In this document: piece after piece, positions 16,148 to 25,065 of the stretch
Layout: the number at the start of each line of letters is the position of its first letter
Numbering within the stretch: the stretch's first letter is position 1
NCBI RefSeq assembly: GCF_003289625.1
Contig: NZ_QMBN01000002.1
Coordinates: 1 to 54,230, forward strand
Length of the DNA: 54,230 nucleotides
Direction: 5' to 3'
Source: Microbacterium sp. SMR1
Lineage (GTDB): Bacteria; Actinomycetota; Actinomycetes; Actinomycetales; Microbacteriaceae
Translations under genes and position numbers: made by a program
The notes under the pieces: generated by a model
Seen by the model: the letters and a program-made list of their open reading frames with translations, nothing else
Database searches by the model: none
What the model was told of the DNA's origin: nothing

Positions 16148-16452
16148 TGCCGCCGCTGTCGGGCATCGACGCCCTGGGCGCGGCCGCATCCGCCCTCACG
16201 TCGAGCACCCGCCCGCCCCAGCAGACCGACGGCGCCGAGTTCGGCGCGAGCATCACCGGCGCCGTCGACGAGCTCCGCGCGATGCAGTCGACGTCGAACG
16301 AGCTGGCCGTCGCGGCCGTCACCGGTGACCTCGACGACATCCACTCCGCGATGATCGCGTCGTCGCGCGCGTCGGTGACCCTCGAGCTCGTCGCCGCCGT
16401 GCGCAACAAGGGCATCGAGGCGTTCAACGACATCATGCGGATGCAGGCCTGA
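16147..16452 (+). CDS. fliE: hook-basal body complex protein FliE
   Basis: 101 residues. Joins the MS ring to the rod. The C-terminal family block DDIHSAMIASSRASVTLELV, then AVRNKGIEAFNDIMRMQ, is complete. It starts on the last base of the flgC stop and ends on the first base of the fliF ATG. Confidence 0.93.
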   Translation: MPPLSGIDALGAAASALTSSTRPPQQTDGAEFGASITGAVDELRAMQSTSNELAVAAVTGDLDDIHSAMIASSRASVTLELVAAVRNKGIEAFNDIMRMQA

Positions 16453-18077
16453 TGCCCGCCGCCGTCACGTCGCTCTGGACGCGCCTGCGCACGACCATCG
16501 CCGGGTTCACCCTGGCTCAGCGCACGATCGCGATCATCGGCATCGCGGTGCTCGCGATGGGCGTGTTCGCCCTGGCGAGCTGGATGTCGCGTCCGACCCT
16601 CACCCCGCTGTTCTCGGGTCTGTCGGCCTCGGACGCCAGCGCCGTGGTCGAGCAGCTGCGCTCGGGCTCGATCCCCTACGAGCTGACCGACGGCGGCTCG
16701 ACCGTGCTCGTGCCCGAGACCGCGGTGTACGAGCAGCGCCTCGCCGCGGCCGCGGCCGGACTTCCCAGCGCCGAGTCGTCGGGGTACTCGCTCTTCGACA
16801 AGATGGGCGTGACCAGCTCGGAGTTCCAGCAGTCGGTCACCTACAAGCGCGCGATCGAGGGCGAGCTCGCCCGCACGATCGGCGCCCTCGAGAACGTGAC
16901 GACGGCCTCGGTGCAGCTCGCGCTGCCCGAGGAGAGCGTGTTCGTCTCGCAGAAGGTCGAGCCCACGGCATCCGTCTTCATCGAGACCTCCCGCGGAGTC
17001 GCGCTGCCGCCCGAGCAGGTCGAGGCGATCGTGCACCTCACCTCGGCGGCCGTCAGCGGGATGAAGCCCGAGAACGTCGCGGTCGTGGATGCCGCGGGGC
17101 GCACCCTTTCGGCGATCGGCGGCGATGGCACGCGCAACGCCGACCAGCAGGCGGGGGCCTACGAGACCCGCATGGCCGCCAGCGTGCAGCAGATGCTCGA
17201 CACCGTGCTCGGCACCGGCAATGCGACCGTGTCGGTCGCCGCCGAGATGCAGCAGGCCGCGACCGAGCGCGTCGACGAGACCTACACGCCGGTCGAAGGT
17301 GCCCTGCCGGCCACCGAGGAGTCGAGCACCGAGACCTACACGGGCACCGGCGGACAGACCGGCGTGCTGGGCACCGAGCTTCCGGCTGGCGTCGGCGGTG
17401 CGGGCACCTACGAATCGACCCAGACCAACCGCTCGAACGTCGTCAACAAGACCGTCGAGAGCACCTCGACGCCGGCGGGGGCCGTCGCGCGGCAGACCGT
17501 CGCCGTCGCGGTCAACGCCGACGGCACCGATGTCGTCGACGTCGCGCAGCTCGAGGCCCTCGTGACCTCGGCCGCCGGCATCGACCGGGCCCGCGGCGAC
17601 CAGGTGACCGTCGAGCTCGTCGCCTTCAGCGATCAGGGCGCCGCGGCCGCCCAGGCGGCACTCGACGCCGCGCGCGAGGCGGAGGAGGCCGAGCGCGCCG
17701 CCGAGACGCTCCGCACCGCGATCATCGCCGTCGTGGTGGTGCTCGGGCTCATCGGAGCGACGATCGCGGGCGTCGTGATCGTCCGCCGCAGACGCGCCGC
17801 CGCGGCGGAAGAGCCGGTCATGACGCTCACGCCGGTCGACGAGCCGCTCGACCGGTTCGACGCGCTCACCCGGGGCCTCGCGACCCCGCTCCTCGACGAG
17901 GCGCCGACGGTCCCCCTGCCCGCGATGTCGGTCGATCCCGAGCCGGAGCCCGACCCGGAGCCCGTGCAGGTCGCCCTCGACCGCCGTCGCGCCGAGATCG
18001 GCGACTTCGCCCGCCGCGACCCCGCCCGCACCGCCGACCTGCTGCGCCGGCTCGTCCGGGACTCGACCGACGCATGA
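16452..18077 (+). CDS. fliF: flagellar MS-ring protein FliF
   Basis: 541 residues. Membrane ring on which the motor is built. N-terminal membrane helix (about 26-44), ring-building motifs (PTLTPLFSGLSASDASAVVE, then IPYELTDGGSTVLVP), FliF C-domain, second membrane helix (about 415-437), and the C-terminal cytoplasmic tail RRAEIGDFARRDPARTADLL that binds FliG. All expected parts are present. Overlaps fliG by 4 bases. Confidence 0.95.
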   Translation: MPAAVTSLWTRLRTTIAGFTLAQRTIAIIGIAVLAMGVFALASWMSRPTLTPLFSGLSASDASAVVEQLRSGSIPYELTDGGSTVLVPETAVYEQRLAAAAAGLPSAESSGYSLFDKMGVTSSEFQQSVTYKRAIEGELARTIGALENVTTASVQLALPEESVFVSQKVEPTASVFIETSRGVALPPEQVEAIVHLTSAAVSGMKPENVAVVDAAGRTLSAIGGDGTRNADQQAGAYETRMAASVQQMLDTVLGTGNATVSVAAEMQQAATERVDETYTPVEGALPATEESSTETYTGTGGQTGVLGTELPAGVGGAGTYESTQTNRSNVVNKTVESTSTPAGAVARQTVAVAVNADGTDVVDVAQLEALVTSAAGIDRARGDQVTVELVAFSDQGAAAAQAALDAAREAEEAERAAETLRTAIIAVVVVLGLIGATIAGVVIVRRRRAAAAEEPVMTLTPVDEPLDRFDALTRGLATPLLDEAPTVPLPAMSVDPEPEPDPEPVQVALDRRRAEIGDFARRDPARTADLLRRLVRDSTDA

Positions 18078-19075
18078 GCGAGCTCACCGGAACCCAGACG
18101 GCTGCCGTCGTCATCATGAACCTCGACCGGGCGCAGGCCGTCGAAGTCCTCAAGCACCTCTCCGACGACGAGGCCGAGGCGATCGCGGCGGAGATCATCC
18201 GGCTGCGCGACCTCGACCTCGAGACCACGCGCGATGCCCTGACCGACTTCCAGCGGGTCGTGCGGGGACACCTGCCGCCCGTCCGCGGCGGGCGAGACCT
18301 CGCAACGGGACTGCTGGAGGCTTCGCTCGGCCCCGAGCGCGCCGCCGGTGTGCTGACGAAGGTGTCGTCGTCGATGACGAGCTCGTCGTTCGAGTTCCTC
18401 ACCGCCGTCGAGCCGGCCCAGGTGGCGAGCATCCTCGACGGCGAGCTGCCCCAGACCGTCGCGCTCGTCATCGCGCACCTGCCGGTGGAGCGTGCCGCGG
18501 CCGTCCTGGCCGAGATCACCGACCCCGCCCGCACCGATGTCGCGCAGGCGATCGCGACGATGGGAACCGCGACACAGGATGCCGTCGCCGTCGTCGCCAC
18601 GGCGCTGCGCGCTCGCTCGGGGGCGCTGACCACTCGCGACGCCCGCGAGACCCTCGGCGGCGTGCAGCCCCTCGTCGACATCATCAACCGGTCGGATGCG
18701 ACCGTCGAGAAGGCCCTGCTCGCGAGCATCGAGGCCCGCGACAGCGCCCTGGCCGAAGACATCCGCTCGCGCATGTTCACCTTCGCCGACATCGTCGTGC
18801 TCGACGATCGCGACGCCCAGCGCGTGCTGCGCGGCATCGACGTCCGCGTGCTCGCTCTGGCACTGAAGGGCTCGTCGGGCCCGGTGGCCGACGTGATCCT
18901 CCGCAATATGACCGAGCGCAACCGCGAGGCGCTGCAGGAGGAGTCGCGTCTGCTCGGCACCGTGCGCGTCTCGCAGGTCGAGGAGGCGCGCGCGGCGATC
19001 GTCCGGACGATCCGCGAGCTCGAGGCCGCCGGCGACATCCGAGTGCAACGGGTCGAGGAGGAGTATGTCGTCTGA
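18074..19075 (+). CDS. fliG: flagellar motor switch protein FliG
   Basis: 333 residues. Couples the stator to rotation and binds FliF and FliM. The N-domain (AAVVIMNLDRAQAVEVLKHL), middle domain with SFEFLTAVEPAQVASIL, and charged torque helix region (EDIRSRMFTFADIVVLDDRD) are visible. The start overlaps fliF by 4 bases and the end overlaps fliH by 11 bases. Confidence 0.94.
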   Translation: MSELTGTQTAAVVIMNLDRAQAVEVLKHLSDDEAEAIAAEIIRLRDLDLETTRDALTDFQRVVRGHLPPVRGGRDLATGLLEASLGPERAAGVLTKVSSSMTSSSFEFLTAVEPAQVASILDGELPQTVALVIAHLPVERAAAVLAEITDPARTDVAQAIATMGTATQDAVAVVATALRARSGALTTRDARETLGGVQPLVDIINRSDATVEKALLASIEARDSALAEDIRSRMFTFADIVVLDDRDAQRVLRGIDVRVLALALKGSSGPVADVILRNMTERNREALQEESRLLGTVRVSQVEEARAAIVRTIRELEAAGDIRVQRVEEEYVV

Positions 19076-19700
19076 CGCCTTCACCCGCCTCGAGATCCCC
19101 CGACTGTCGGGCCCGGCTCTCACCGAGGAACGCGATCGGGCCCGCGCCCGCGGTCACGCCGCCGGGTACGCCGAGGGGATGCGGCAGGCCGCGGCCCACG
19201 CCGAACGCGAGGCAGCGGAACGTGCCGAACGGGAGCAGGAGGCGGACGCAGCCGCCCGGGCGCGCGTGTCTGCCGCCCTCGCGGCGCTCGAGCGCGCGTC
19301 CGCCCGGTTCGACGCGCGCGCGACCGAACTGACGGCGCCCGTCGTCGCCGAGCTTCACGCGATGGCGATCGAGCTGGCGCAGGCGATCGTCGAGCGCGAG
19401 CTGTCCGACCCCGTGCGCGCGGCGCTCACGACCGCGGCCCGCGTGGGGAACGCCGTTTCGGACCTCGAGGCTGCGGAGGCGCCCGTGGTCCGGCTCTCCC
19501 CCGCGGACGCGGCGATCCTCACCGGCGCCGCGAATGCCGCCGAGAGCGGGACCGCCACGCTGCCGCGATCGGTCGAGGTCGAGGTCGACCCGGGACTCGC
19601 CCCCGGCGACGCGACGGTCCGTCTCGCCGATGGCGCGATCGACCTGCGGATCGCCGCCGCGTTCGCGCGGGCCCGCCGGGCTCTCGAGGAGAGCGCGTGA
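19065..19700 (+). CDS. fliH: flagellar export regulator FliH
   Basis: 211 residues. Regulates the export ATPase FliI. The N-terminal GHAAGYAEGMRQAAAHA pattern (GxxxG-like repeats of FliH), a long coiled coil and the C-terminal domain ending VRLADGAIDLRIAAAFARAR are typical. GAGGAG stands before the ATG, inside the end of fliG. Overlaps fliI by 4 bases. Confidence 0.88.
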   Translation: MSSDAFTRLEIPRLSGPALTEERDRARARGHAAGYAEGMRQAAAHAEREAAERAEREQEADAAARARVSAALAALERASARFDARATELTAPVVAELHAMAIELAQAIVERELSDPVRAALTTAARVGNAVSDLEAAEAPVVRLSPADAAILTGAANAAESGTATLPRSVEVEVDPGLAPGDATVRLADGAIDLRIAAAFARARRALEESA

Positions 19701-21016
19701 GCGGGGGCTGGCCGGCGGTCATCGAGGCGGCGCGTCCGCTGCGGACCGGCACGGTCTCGCGCATCGTCGGGCTCGGTGTCGACATCCGCGGCGTGCACGG
19801 GGCCGTCGGCGACCTGGTCGAACTCGGCGGGACGACCGATCGCGGGGCCGCCGGCATCCCCGCGGAAGTCGTCGCCGCGGACCGCGGCATCCTGCGCTGC
19901 ATGCCGCTCGGCGTCACCGACGGACTGCGCGTCGGCGACACGGCCCGCGCTCTTTCCGGCCGCGCCCGCGTGCCGGTCGGCGCCGCCGTGCTCGGGCGCG
20001 TGCTCGACGGGCTCGGCCGACCCATCGACGGTCGCGGCCCTCTCGTCGCGCCTCGCGTCGACCTCGACCATGCGCCTCCCTCGGCGATGGGACGCGAGCG
20101 CATCACCGAGCCGCTCGTCACAGGCGTGCGCGCGATCGACACCCTCACGCCGCTCGGCCGCGGCCAGCGCGTGGGGCTGTTCGCCGGATCTGGCGTCGGC
20201 AAGTCCTCCCTGCTGTCGATGATCGCGCGGGGGTCGTCGGCCTCGGCCAACGTCATCGCGCTCGTCGGCGAGCGCGGCCGCGAGGTGCGCGAGTTCCTCG
20301 AGGACGATCTCGGGCCGGAGGGGCTCGCACGCTCGGTCGTCGTCGTCTCGACTTCCGATCAGCCCGCCATGGCGCGCCTGCGGGCGGCCTCGACCGCGAC
20401 GCGCATCGCCGAGTCGTTCCGCGACGACGGTCAGCACGTCGTGCTCATGATGGACTCGCTGACCCGCGTTGCCATGGCGCAGCGCGAGATCGGACTGGCC
20501 GTCGGCGAACCACCCGCGACCCGCGGCTACCCGCCCTCGACCTTCCCGGTGCTCGCGCGGCTGCTCGAGCGCGCCGGCACCGACCGGCACGGCTCGATCA
20601 CGGGCATTTACACGGTGCTCGTCGAGGGAGACGACCACAACGAGCCCGTCGCCGACACCGCGCGCTCGATCCTCGACGGACACCTCGTGCTCGACCGGAC
20701 GCTCGCCGTCACCGGGCACCACCCCGCGATCGACGTACTCGGATCGGTGTCCCGGCTCGCGGGCAAGGTCGCGACCGGTGATCAGCGACGCCTCGCGACG
20801 ACGCTGCGGGCCGTGCTCGCGGCACGCCAGGAGGCGCAGGACCTCATCGGCGTCGGCGCCTACCAGGCGGGATCGAACCCGCGGGTCGACGCCGCGGTCG
20901 CCTCCGCTCGGGCGATCGACGCCTTCCTCCGGCAGGACCTCGACGACCGCTCCCCCGCAGCCGAGTCGTGGCGCCGCCTCGGGGAGCTCGTCGCATCGTT
21001 CGGGGACGTCTCATGA
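19697..21016 (+). CDS. fliI: flagellar export ATPase FliI
   Basis: 439 residues. Type III export ATPase related to F1-beta. Walker A GSGVGKSS near residues 164-171, Walker B VVLMMDSLTRVAMAQREIGL, the family signature PPATRGYPPSTFPVLARLLE and the GDQRRLATTLRAVLA end are all intact. GTG start overlapping fliH. No sign of degeneration. Confidence 0.96.
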   Translation: MSGGWPAVIEAARPLRTGTVSRIVGLGVDIRGVHGAVGDLVELGGTTDRGAAGIPAEVVAADRGILRCMPLGVTDGLRVGDTARALSGRARVPVGAAVLGRVLDGLGRPIDGRGPLVAPRVDLDHAPPSAMGRERITEPLVTGVRAIDTLTPLGRGQRVGLFAGSGVGKSSLLSMIARGSSASANVIALVGERGREVREFLEDDLGPEGLARSVVVVSTSDQPAMARLRAASTATRIAESFRDDGQHVVLMMDSLTRVAMAQREIGLAVGEPPATRGYPPSTFPVLARLLERAGTDRHGSITGIYTVLVEGDDHNEPVADTARSILDGHLVLDRTLAVTGHHPAIDVLGSVSRLAGKVATGDQRRLATTLRAVLAARQEAQDLIGVGAYQAGSNPRVDAAVASARAIDAFLRQDLDDRSPAAESWRRLGELVASFGDVS

Positions 21017-21471
21017 AGCGGGGCTTCCCCCTGGCCGGGCTGCTGCGCATCCGCGGCATCCAGCAGCGTGCCGCGGCAGCGCACCTCTCGCGCGCCGCGA
21101 TGGAGGAGCAGCGCACCGAGGCGCGCGATCGGCAGCTGCGCGCGGCCCTGACGACGTCGGCCGAGACGCCCGGCGACATCCGCACGCTCGCGGCCCTCGC
21201 CGCCAGCCGTGTGGCCGCGCGCAGCCTGCTGACCGACCTCGACACGCTCCGGCGAGCGCAGCGCGCGGAAGTCGACGCGGCTCGCGCGGGGCTCGACGAC
21301 GCCCGCCGGGCCGAGCGAGGCATCGAGCGGCTGGCCGATGCCTTCCACGAACGGGAACGCGCGAGACGGGATGCCGCCGAGCAGGCCGTTCTCGACGAAA
21401 TCGCGCTGCGCCCGGCGAGCGGGACGTCGGGCGCACCGGACGCGCCGGACCGGACCGAGGGGGCGTCATGA
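21013..21471 (+). CDS. fliJ: flagellar FliJ-type protein
   Basis: 152 residues, almost entirely a charged Ala/Arg/Glu coiled coil beginning KRGFPLAGLLRIRGIQQRAA, the usual start of FliJ. Known role: stalk of the export ATPase and escort of chaperones. Identified largely by its place between fliI and fliK; ATGA overlap with fliI and a 4-base overlap with fliK. Confidence 0.85.
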   Translation: MKRGFPLAGLLRIRGIQQRAAAAHLSRAAMEEQRTEARDRQLRAALTTSAETPGDIRTLAALAASRVAARSLLTDLDTLRRAQRAEVDAARAGLDDARRAERGIERLADAFHERERARRDAAEQAVLDEIALRPASGTSGAPDAPDRTEGAS

Positions 21472-22919
21472 GTCTGTGGGGCCTGGCACTCGGAACGACG
21501 AGCGCTGCGGTGCGTCCGCGGGGCGGCGGAGCCTCGAACGAGGGGGGCGACGGCGCGACGGCATCGGATGCCTTCGCGCTCGTCCTCGCCGGGCAGGCCG
21601 CGGTCGCGGTGCCCGTGGGCGGAGTGGAAGCTGCCGGGGCCGGCGTCGGAGCGGGCGGCGGGGCATTCGGCGGGGCGCTCGGCATCGACTCGTCAGACGC
21701 GGCGGAGGCGGCAGCTCCCGACGACGACGCGGACGCGGCAACGGGCGATGCGGCAGCGCTGCTCGCCGTCATGGGTGCGGGCACGGGCGCCGGGCCCACT
21801 GGCGGAATGTCGGGCATCGGAATCTCGGATGATGCGGGTCCGCTTGCGGGGATGACGAGCAGAGAACTCGGCACCGAGACGCTGACGTCGACCGGGACTG
21901 TGCCGGTCGGCGCCGATCGCGCGACACCGATGGCCGGAGGAGCGCTGGCAGGGACGACGGGCGCGCCAGCGGCAGGGGCGACGGCAGAGGCGCCGAAAGC
22001 GCCGGAGACGGCAGCGACGGCGGAGACGTCAACCGCGACGGCGACAGCAGCGACGGCAGCCGCGACGGAGACAGCAGCCGCGACGGCGACGGCGACGGCG
22101 ACCGACGCAGCCCCGACGACGGCACCCGAGAGAACACCAGCACGAGAGACGACGTCCGCCGGGGCGACACCCGCGGCGATGAGCGCGTCACCGCCGGACG
22201 CAGCGAGCACGATCCCCGCCGTGGCCGCGCCGACCGCGCGGACCGCACCGGAGCCCGTGCCGGGATCCGCGGAGGTGTCCGCAGCGGCATCCGTGACGCC
22301 GACGCCCGGTTCGCAGCCCGCGCCCGCTCAGCCCGGCCCGGCTCAGTCCGCGCCGGCGCAAGCGCCCACGCCCGCGCCCACGCCCACGCAAGGCGCTCAT
22401 GCGCAATCCGCGCCGGCCCTCGCGCCTCAGCTGCGCGGCCCCGTCCTCTCCCTCGTCGCGGCCGAGCCGGGCCGGCACACCATGGTGCTGCGCGTCTCGC
22501 CCGAGAGCCTCGGGCCGATCACCGTCACGGCGCACATCTCCGGGTCGTCGATCACCGTCGAGCTGGCCTCCGGTACGGCGGCGGCGCACGATGCGATCCG
22601 GGCGGTCCTCGGTGACCTGCGCCGCGATCTCGCCGTGCTCGCGCCCTTCTCGTCCGTGAGCCTGACCGCAGGTGACGATCCGTCACGGGTGTCGTCGTCG
22701 CTCCCGGCCCTGGCGCAGCACGCCGCAACGGGCGGAGCAGGCGGGTCGGCCGGCCAGCCCTCGGACGGCGGAGCGTCCGACGGAACGCCGCAGCACACCC
22801 CCGACGACCCGGGTCGCGGCGGGCGCTCCGGTCACGCACCCGCTGCTCCCGCGGACCGCCCGCACGACCCCGCCCAGCCCGTGCCTCTCGAGGCCGGTCG
22901 CATCGACCTCTACGCCTGA
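21468..22919 (+). CDS. fliK: flagellar hook-length control protein FliK
   Basis: 483 residues. Secreted ruler that sets hook length and switches export specificity. The N-terminal ~310 residues are Ala/Gly/Thr/Pro-rich and disordered, including near-perfect Ala-Thr repeats (about 21990-22120). The conserved FliK C-domain lies at about residues 320-410 (GRHTMVLRVSPESLGPITVT and SSITVELASGTAAAHDAI). A Gly/Pro tail follows. Identity rests on the C-domain and the position before flgD. Confidence 0.88.
   Translation: MSLWGLALGTTSAAVRPRGGGASNEGGDGATASDAFALVLAGQAAVAVPVGGVEAAGAGVGAGGGAFGGALGIDSSDAAEAAAPDDDADAATGDAAALLAVMGAGTGAGPTGGMSGIGISDDAGPLAGMTSRELGTETLTSTGTVPVGADRATPMAGGALAGTTGAPAAGATAEAPKAPETAATAETSTATATAATAAATETAAATATATATDAAPTTAPERTPARETTSAGATPAAMSASPPDAASTIPAVAAPTARTAPEPVPGSAEVSAAASVTPTPGSQPAPAQPGPAQSAPAQAPTPAPTPTQGAHAQSAPALAPQLRGPVLSLVAAEPGRHTMVLRVSPESLGPITVTAHISGSSITVELASGTAAAHDAIRAVLGDLRRDLAVLAPFSSVSLTAGDDPSRVSSSLPALAQHAATGGAGGSAGQPSDGGASDGTPQHTPDDPGRGGRSGHAPAAPADRPHDPAQPVPLEAGRIDLYA
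21990..22120 (+). repeat. GACGGC-type low-complexity tract inside fliK
   Basis: Runs of GACGGC, GACAGCAG and GCGACG units encode alternating Ala and Thr. Such tracts are prone to length change, which in a ruler protein could alter hook length. The units are imperfect, not an exact tandem array. Confidence 0.6.
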
Positions 22920-22933
22920 ATCGGAGAATCACC

Positions 22934-23383
22934 ATGAGCAGCATTCCGCCCGTCGGCGTCGTGGGTGCCACGCCCACGGCATCCGCCCCTCCCGCACCGA
23001 AGCAGACCCTCGATTCCGAGGTCTTCCTGCAGCTGCTCGTCGCGCAGATGAAGAACCAGGACCCGAGCTCGCCGCTCGACACCAACGAGATGATGGCGCA
23101 GACGACGCAGCTCGCCATGATGGAGCAGCTCGTCGCGCTCACCACCACCTCGTCGGAGCACTTCGCCCTCACGATGCGCCAGACCGCCGCCGCGCTCGTC
23201 GGCCAGCAGGCCTCGTACGTCGACGCCGACGGCACGACCCGCAGCGGTCGCGTGACCCAGGTGTCGTTCGAGAAGGGCGTGCCGCTCGTGACGATCGGCG
23301 GCACCGCGGTCCCCCTCGACGTCGTCTCGGGCATCGCGGTGTCGGATGCCGCGACGGCGCCGCCCGCGGCATCCGCATCCTGA
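22934..23383 (+). CDS. flgD: flagellar hook assembly scaffold FlgD
   Basis: 149 residues. Hook cap needed for hook polymerisation. The FlgD N-domain (LDSEVFLQLLVAQMKNQDPS, then PLDTNEMMAQTTQLAMMEQL) is nearly canonical, followed by a short beta domain. Shorter than enterobacterial FlgD, which carries extra C-terminal domains, but normal for Gram-positives. It starts 14 bases after fliK. Confidence 0.94.
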   Translation: MSSIPPVGVVGATPTASAPPAPKQTLDSEVFLQLLVAQMKNQDPSSPLDTNEMMAQTTQLAMMEQLVALTTTSSEHFALTMRQTAAALVGQQASYVDADGTTRSGRVTQVSFEKGVPLVTIGGTAVPLDVVSGIAVSDAATAPPAASAS

Positions 23384-23440
23384 GCCACGGCCACTCCGGC
23401 TACCCCACGACCACGTCAGCCCCTCACCGAAGGACACCCC

Positions 23441-24601
23441 ATGCTCCGCTCGCTCTACGCCGGAATCTCCGGTCTCCGCTCGCACCAGACCATGCTCGAC
23501 GTCACGGGCAACAACATCGCCAACGTCAACACCGTCGGGTTCAAGGCGGGCTCGGTGCAGTTCCAGGACACGCTCTCGCAGATCGTCCAGAACTCCCGCG
23601 CCGCTCAGGCGGACGCCGGAGGCACGAACGCCGCGCAGGTCGGCCTCGGTACCCAGGTCGCCGCGGTCCGCACGAACTTCACGCAGGGATCGCAGCAGGC
23701 CACCGGCGTGCCCACCGACCTCATGATCGCGGGCGACGGCTTCTTCGTCGTCCGCAACGGCGCCGAGACGCTCTACACGCGCAACGGCTCGTTCGGCTTC
23801 GACTCCGCGGGGCGCCTGACCACCAAGGACGGCGCGCTCGTGCAGGGCTGGACCGCCGTCGACGGTGTCGTGCCGACGGGCGGGCCGGTCGGCAACATCG
23901 CGCTCCCGGTGGGCGCGACCTCGCCCGGGCGCGCGACGACGTCCGCCGCGGTGACCGGCAACCTGCCCTCGGGCGCCGCGGTCGGCGAGAAGCTCGTCCG
24001 CGACGTCACCGTCTACGACGCGCAGGGCGAGTCCCGCCAGCTCGCACTCACCTTCACCCGCACCGCGGGCGGCTGGGACGTCACCGACGGCGCCACGACG
24101 ACGCAGCTCGCCTTCGCCGACGGACGCCTGACGACGACGCCCGCGACGATCGTCTCGGGCGGTGTCGCGGTCGACCTTTCGGCCATCACCGGCTACGCCG
24201 ACCTCAGCACCGTCAAGCTCGGCGGTCAGGACGGCCGCGCGCCCGGAAGCCTCGTGTCGTACACACTGTCGGCCGACGGCAGCCTCGTCGGCGCGTTCAG
24301 CAACGGAGCGACATCGGTGCTCGCGCAGATCGCCCTCGCCTCGTTCGACAACCCCGAAGGGCTCGAGAAGGCCGGGTCGTCGCAGTACCGCGCCGGTGCC
24401 AACTCGGGCGCGGCCGCCGTCGGCACCGCGGGCACCGACGACCGCGGCGGGCTCGTCAGCGGGGCTCTGGAGATGTCGAACGTCGACCTCTCGCAGGAGT
24501 TCACGAACCTGATCGTCGCTCAGCGGGGCTTCCAGGCGAACGCCCGCATCATCACCACGAGCGACGAGGTGCTGCAAGAGCTGACCAACCTCAAGCGCTG
24601 A
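23441..24601 (+). CDS. flgE: flagellar hook protein FlgE
   Basis: 386 residues. Hook subunit. N-terminal MLRSLYAGISGLRSHQTMLD with NNIANVNTVGFKAG, and C-terminal VDLSQEFTNLIVAQRGFQAN followed by ARIITTSDEVLQELTNLKR, the standard FlgE ends. The middle is beta-rich. It is the only hook/distal-rod family protein in the window; flgF and flgG are not seen. Last gene of the flgB operon. Confidence 0.94.
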   Translation: MLRSLYAGISGLRSHQTMLDVTGNNIANVNTVGFKAGSVQFQDTLSQIVQNSRAAQADAGGTNAAQVGLGTQVAAVRTNFTQGSQQATGVPTDLMIAGDGFFVVRNGAETLYTRNGSFGFDSAGRLTTKDGALVQGWTAVDGVVPTGGPVGNIALPVGATSPGRATTSAAVTGNLPSGAAVGEKLVRDVTVYDAQGESRQLALTFTRTAGGWDVTDGATTTQLAFADGRLTTTPATIVSGGVAVDLSAITGYADLSTVKLGGQDGRAPGSLVSYTLSADGSLVGAFSNGATSVLAQIALASFDNPEGLEKAGSSQYRAGANSGAAAVGTAGTDDRGGLVSGALEMSNVDLSQEFTNLIVAQRGFQANARIITTSDEVLQELTNLKR

Positions 24602-24614
24602 TCGCGGCGGCCCG

Positions 24615-24690
24615 CAACTCCTCAGAATCCGTCCTGGTTCGGCCTCGCGGCCCGCGCGCGGTGCCGAGCGCGCCGGTTTCTGAGGAGTTG
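24615..24690. repeat. 76-base palindromic element between flgE and flbD
   Basis: Perfect 13-base inverted repeat CAACTCCTCAGAA (24615-24627) and TTCTGAGGAGTTG (24678-24690), with a GC-rich 50-base centre that can form further hairpins. It lies 13 bases after the flgE stop and 18 bases before the next sigma-28 promoter. Could act as the flgB-operon terminator or be a small dispersed palindromic repeat. Confidence 0.65.
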
Positions 24691-24708
24691 TGCACGCGGC
24701 CGCGACGC

Positions 24709-24735
24709 TAACCGACCGCCGCCCTCTGCCGACAG
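24709..24735 (+). promoter_or_regulatory. sigma-28 promoter of flbD-motA-motB
   Basis: TAAC (24709-24712), 15 bases, GCCGACAG (24728-24735). The -10 has C where the other five sites have T, so it may be weaker. The start is expected near 24742, about 60 bases before flbD. Confidence 0.72.
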
Positions 24736-24801
24736 TCTCCTCGGAGCCGCCGTACCCGCGACGACCCGTTCCCCCGCGCGCTGACCGACGAGAAGGGCGA
24801 C

Positions 24802-25065
24802 ATGATCGTTCTCACACGATTGAACCGTCACCGGTTCGCCGTGAACCCCGACCTCGTCGAACGCATCCAGGCGAGTCCCGACACGACGCTCACCCTGGTC
24901 GACGGGGCGACGTTCGTCGTCGCCGAGACGATGGATGCCGTCATCCAGAGCATCGTCGAGTTCCGCGCCCGCGTGCTCGCGACGGCCCTCGGCCATGCCG
25001 CGGCATCCGGGCCCGCATCCCAGTCGGCCTCCACGGCCGCCGCCGCACCGGGGGGTGAGCGCTGA
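24802..25065 (+). CDS. flbD: FlbD-family flagellar protein
   Basis: 87 residues. The conserved FlbD core MIVLTRLNRHRFAVNPDLVE with a TLTLVDGATFVVAETMDAVI block, plus an Ala-rich tail. Small proteins of this family lie next to motAB or flgE in many Gram-positives; their role is unclear. AAGGG lies five bases upstream of the ATG. It overlaps motA by one base. Confidence 0.88.
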   Translation: MIVLTRLNRHRFAVNPDLVERIQASPDTTLTLVDGATFVVAETMDAVIQSIVEFRARVLATALGHAAASGPASQSASTAAAAPGGER

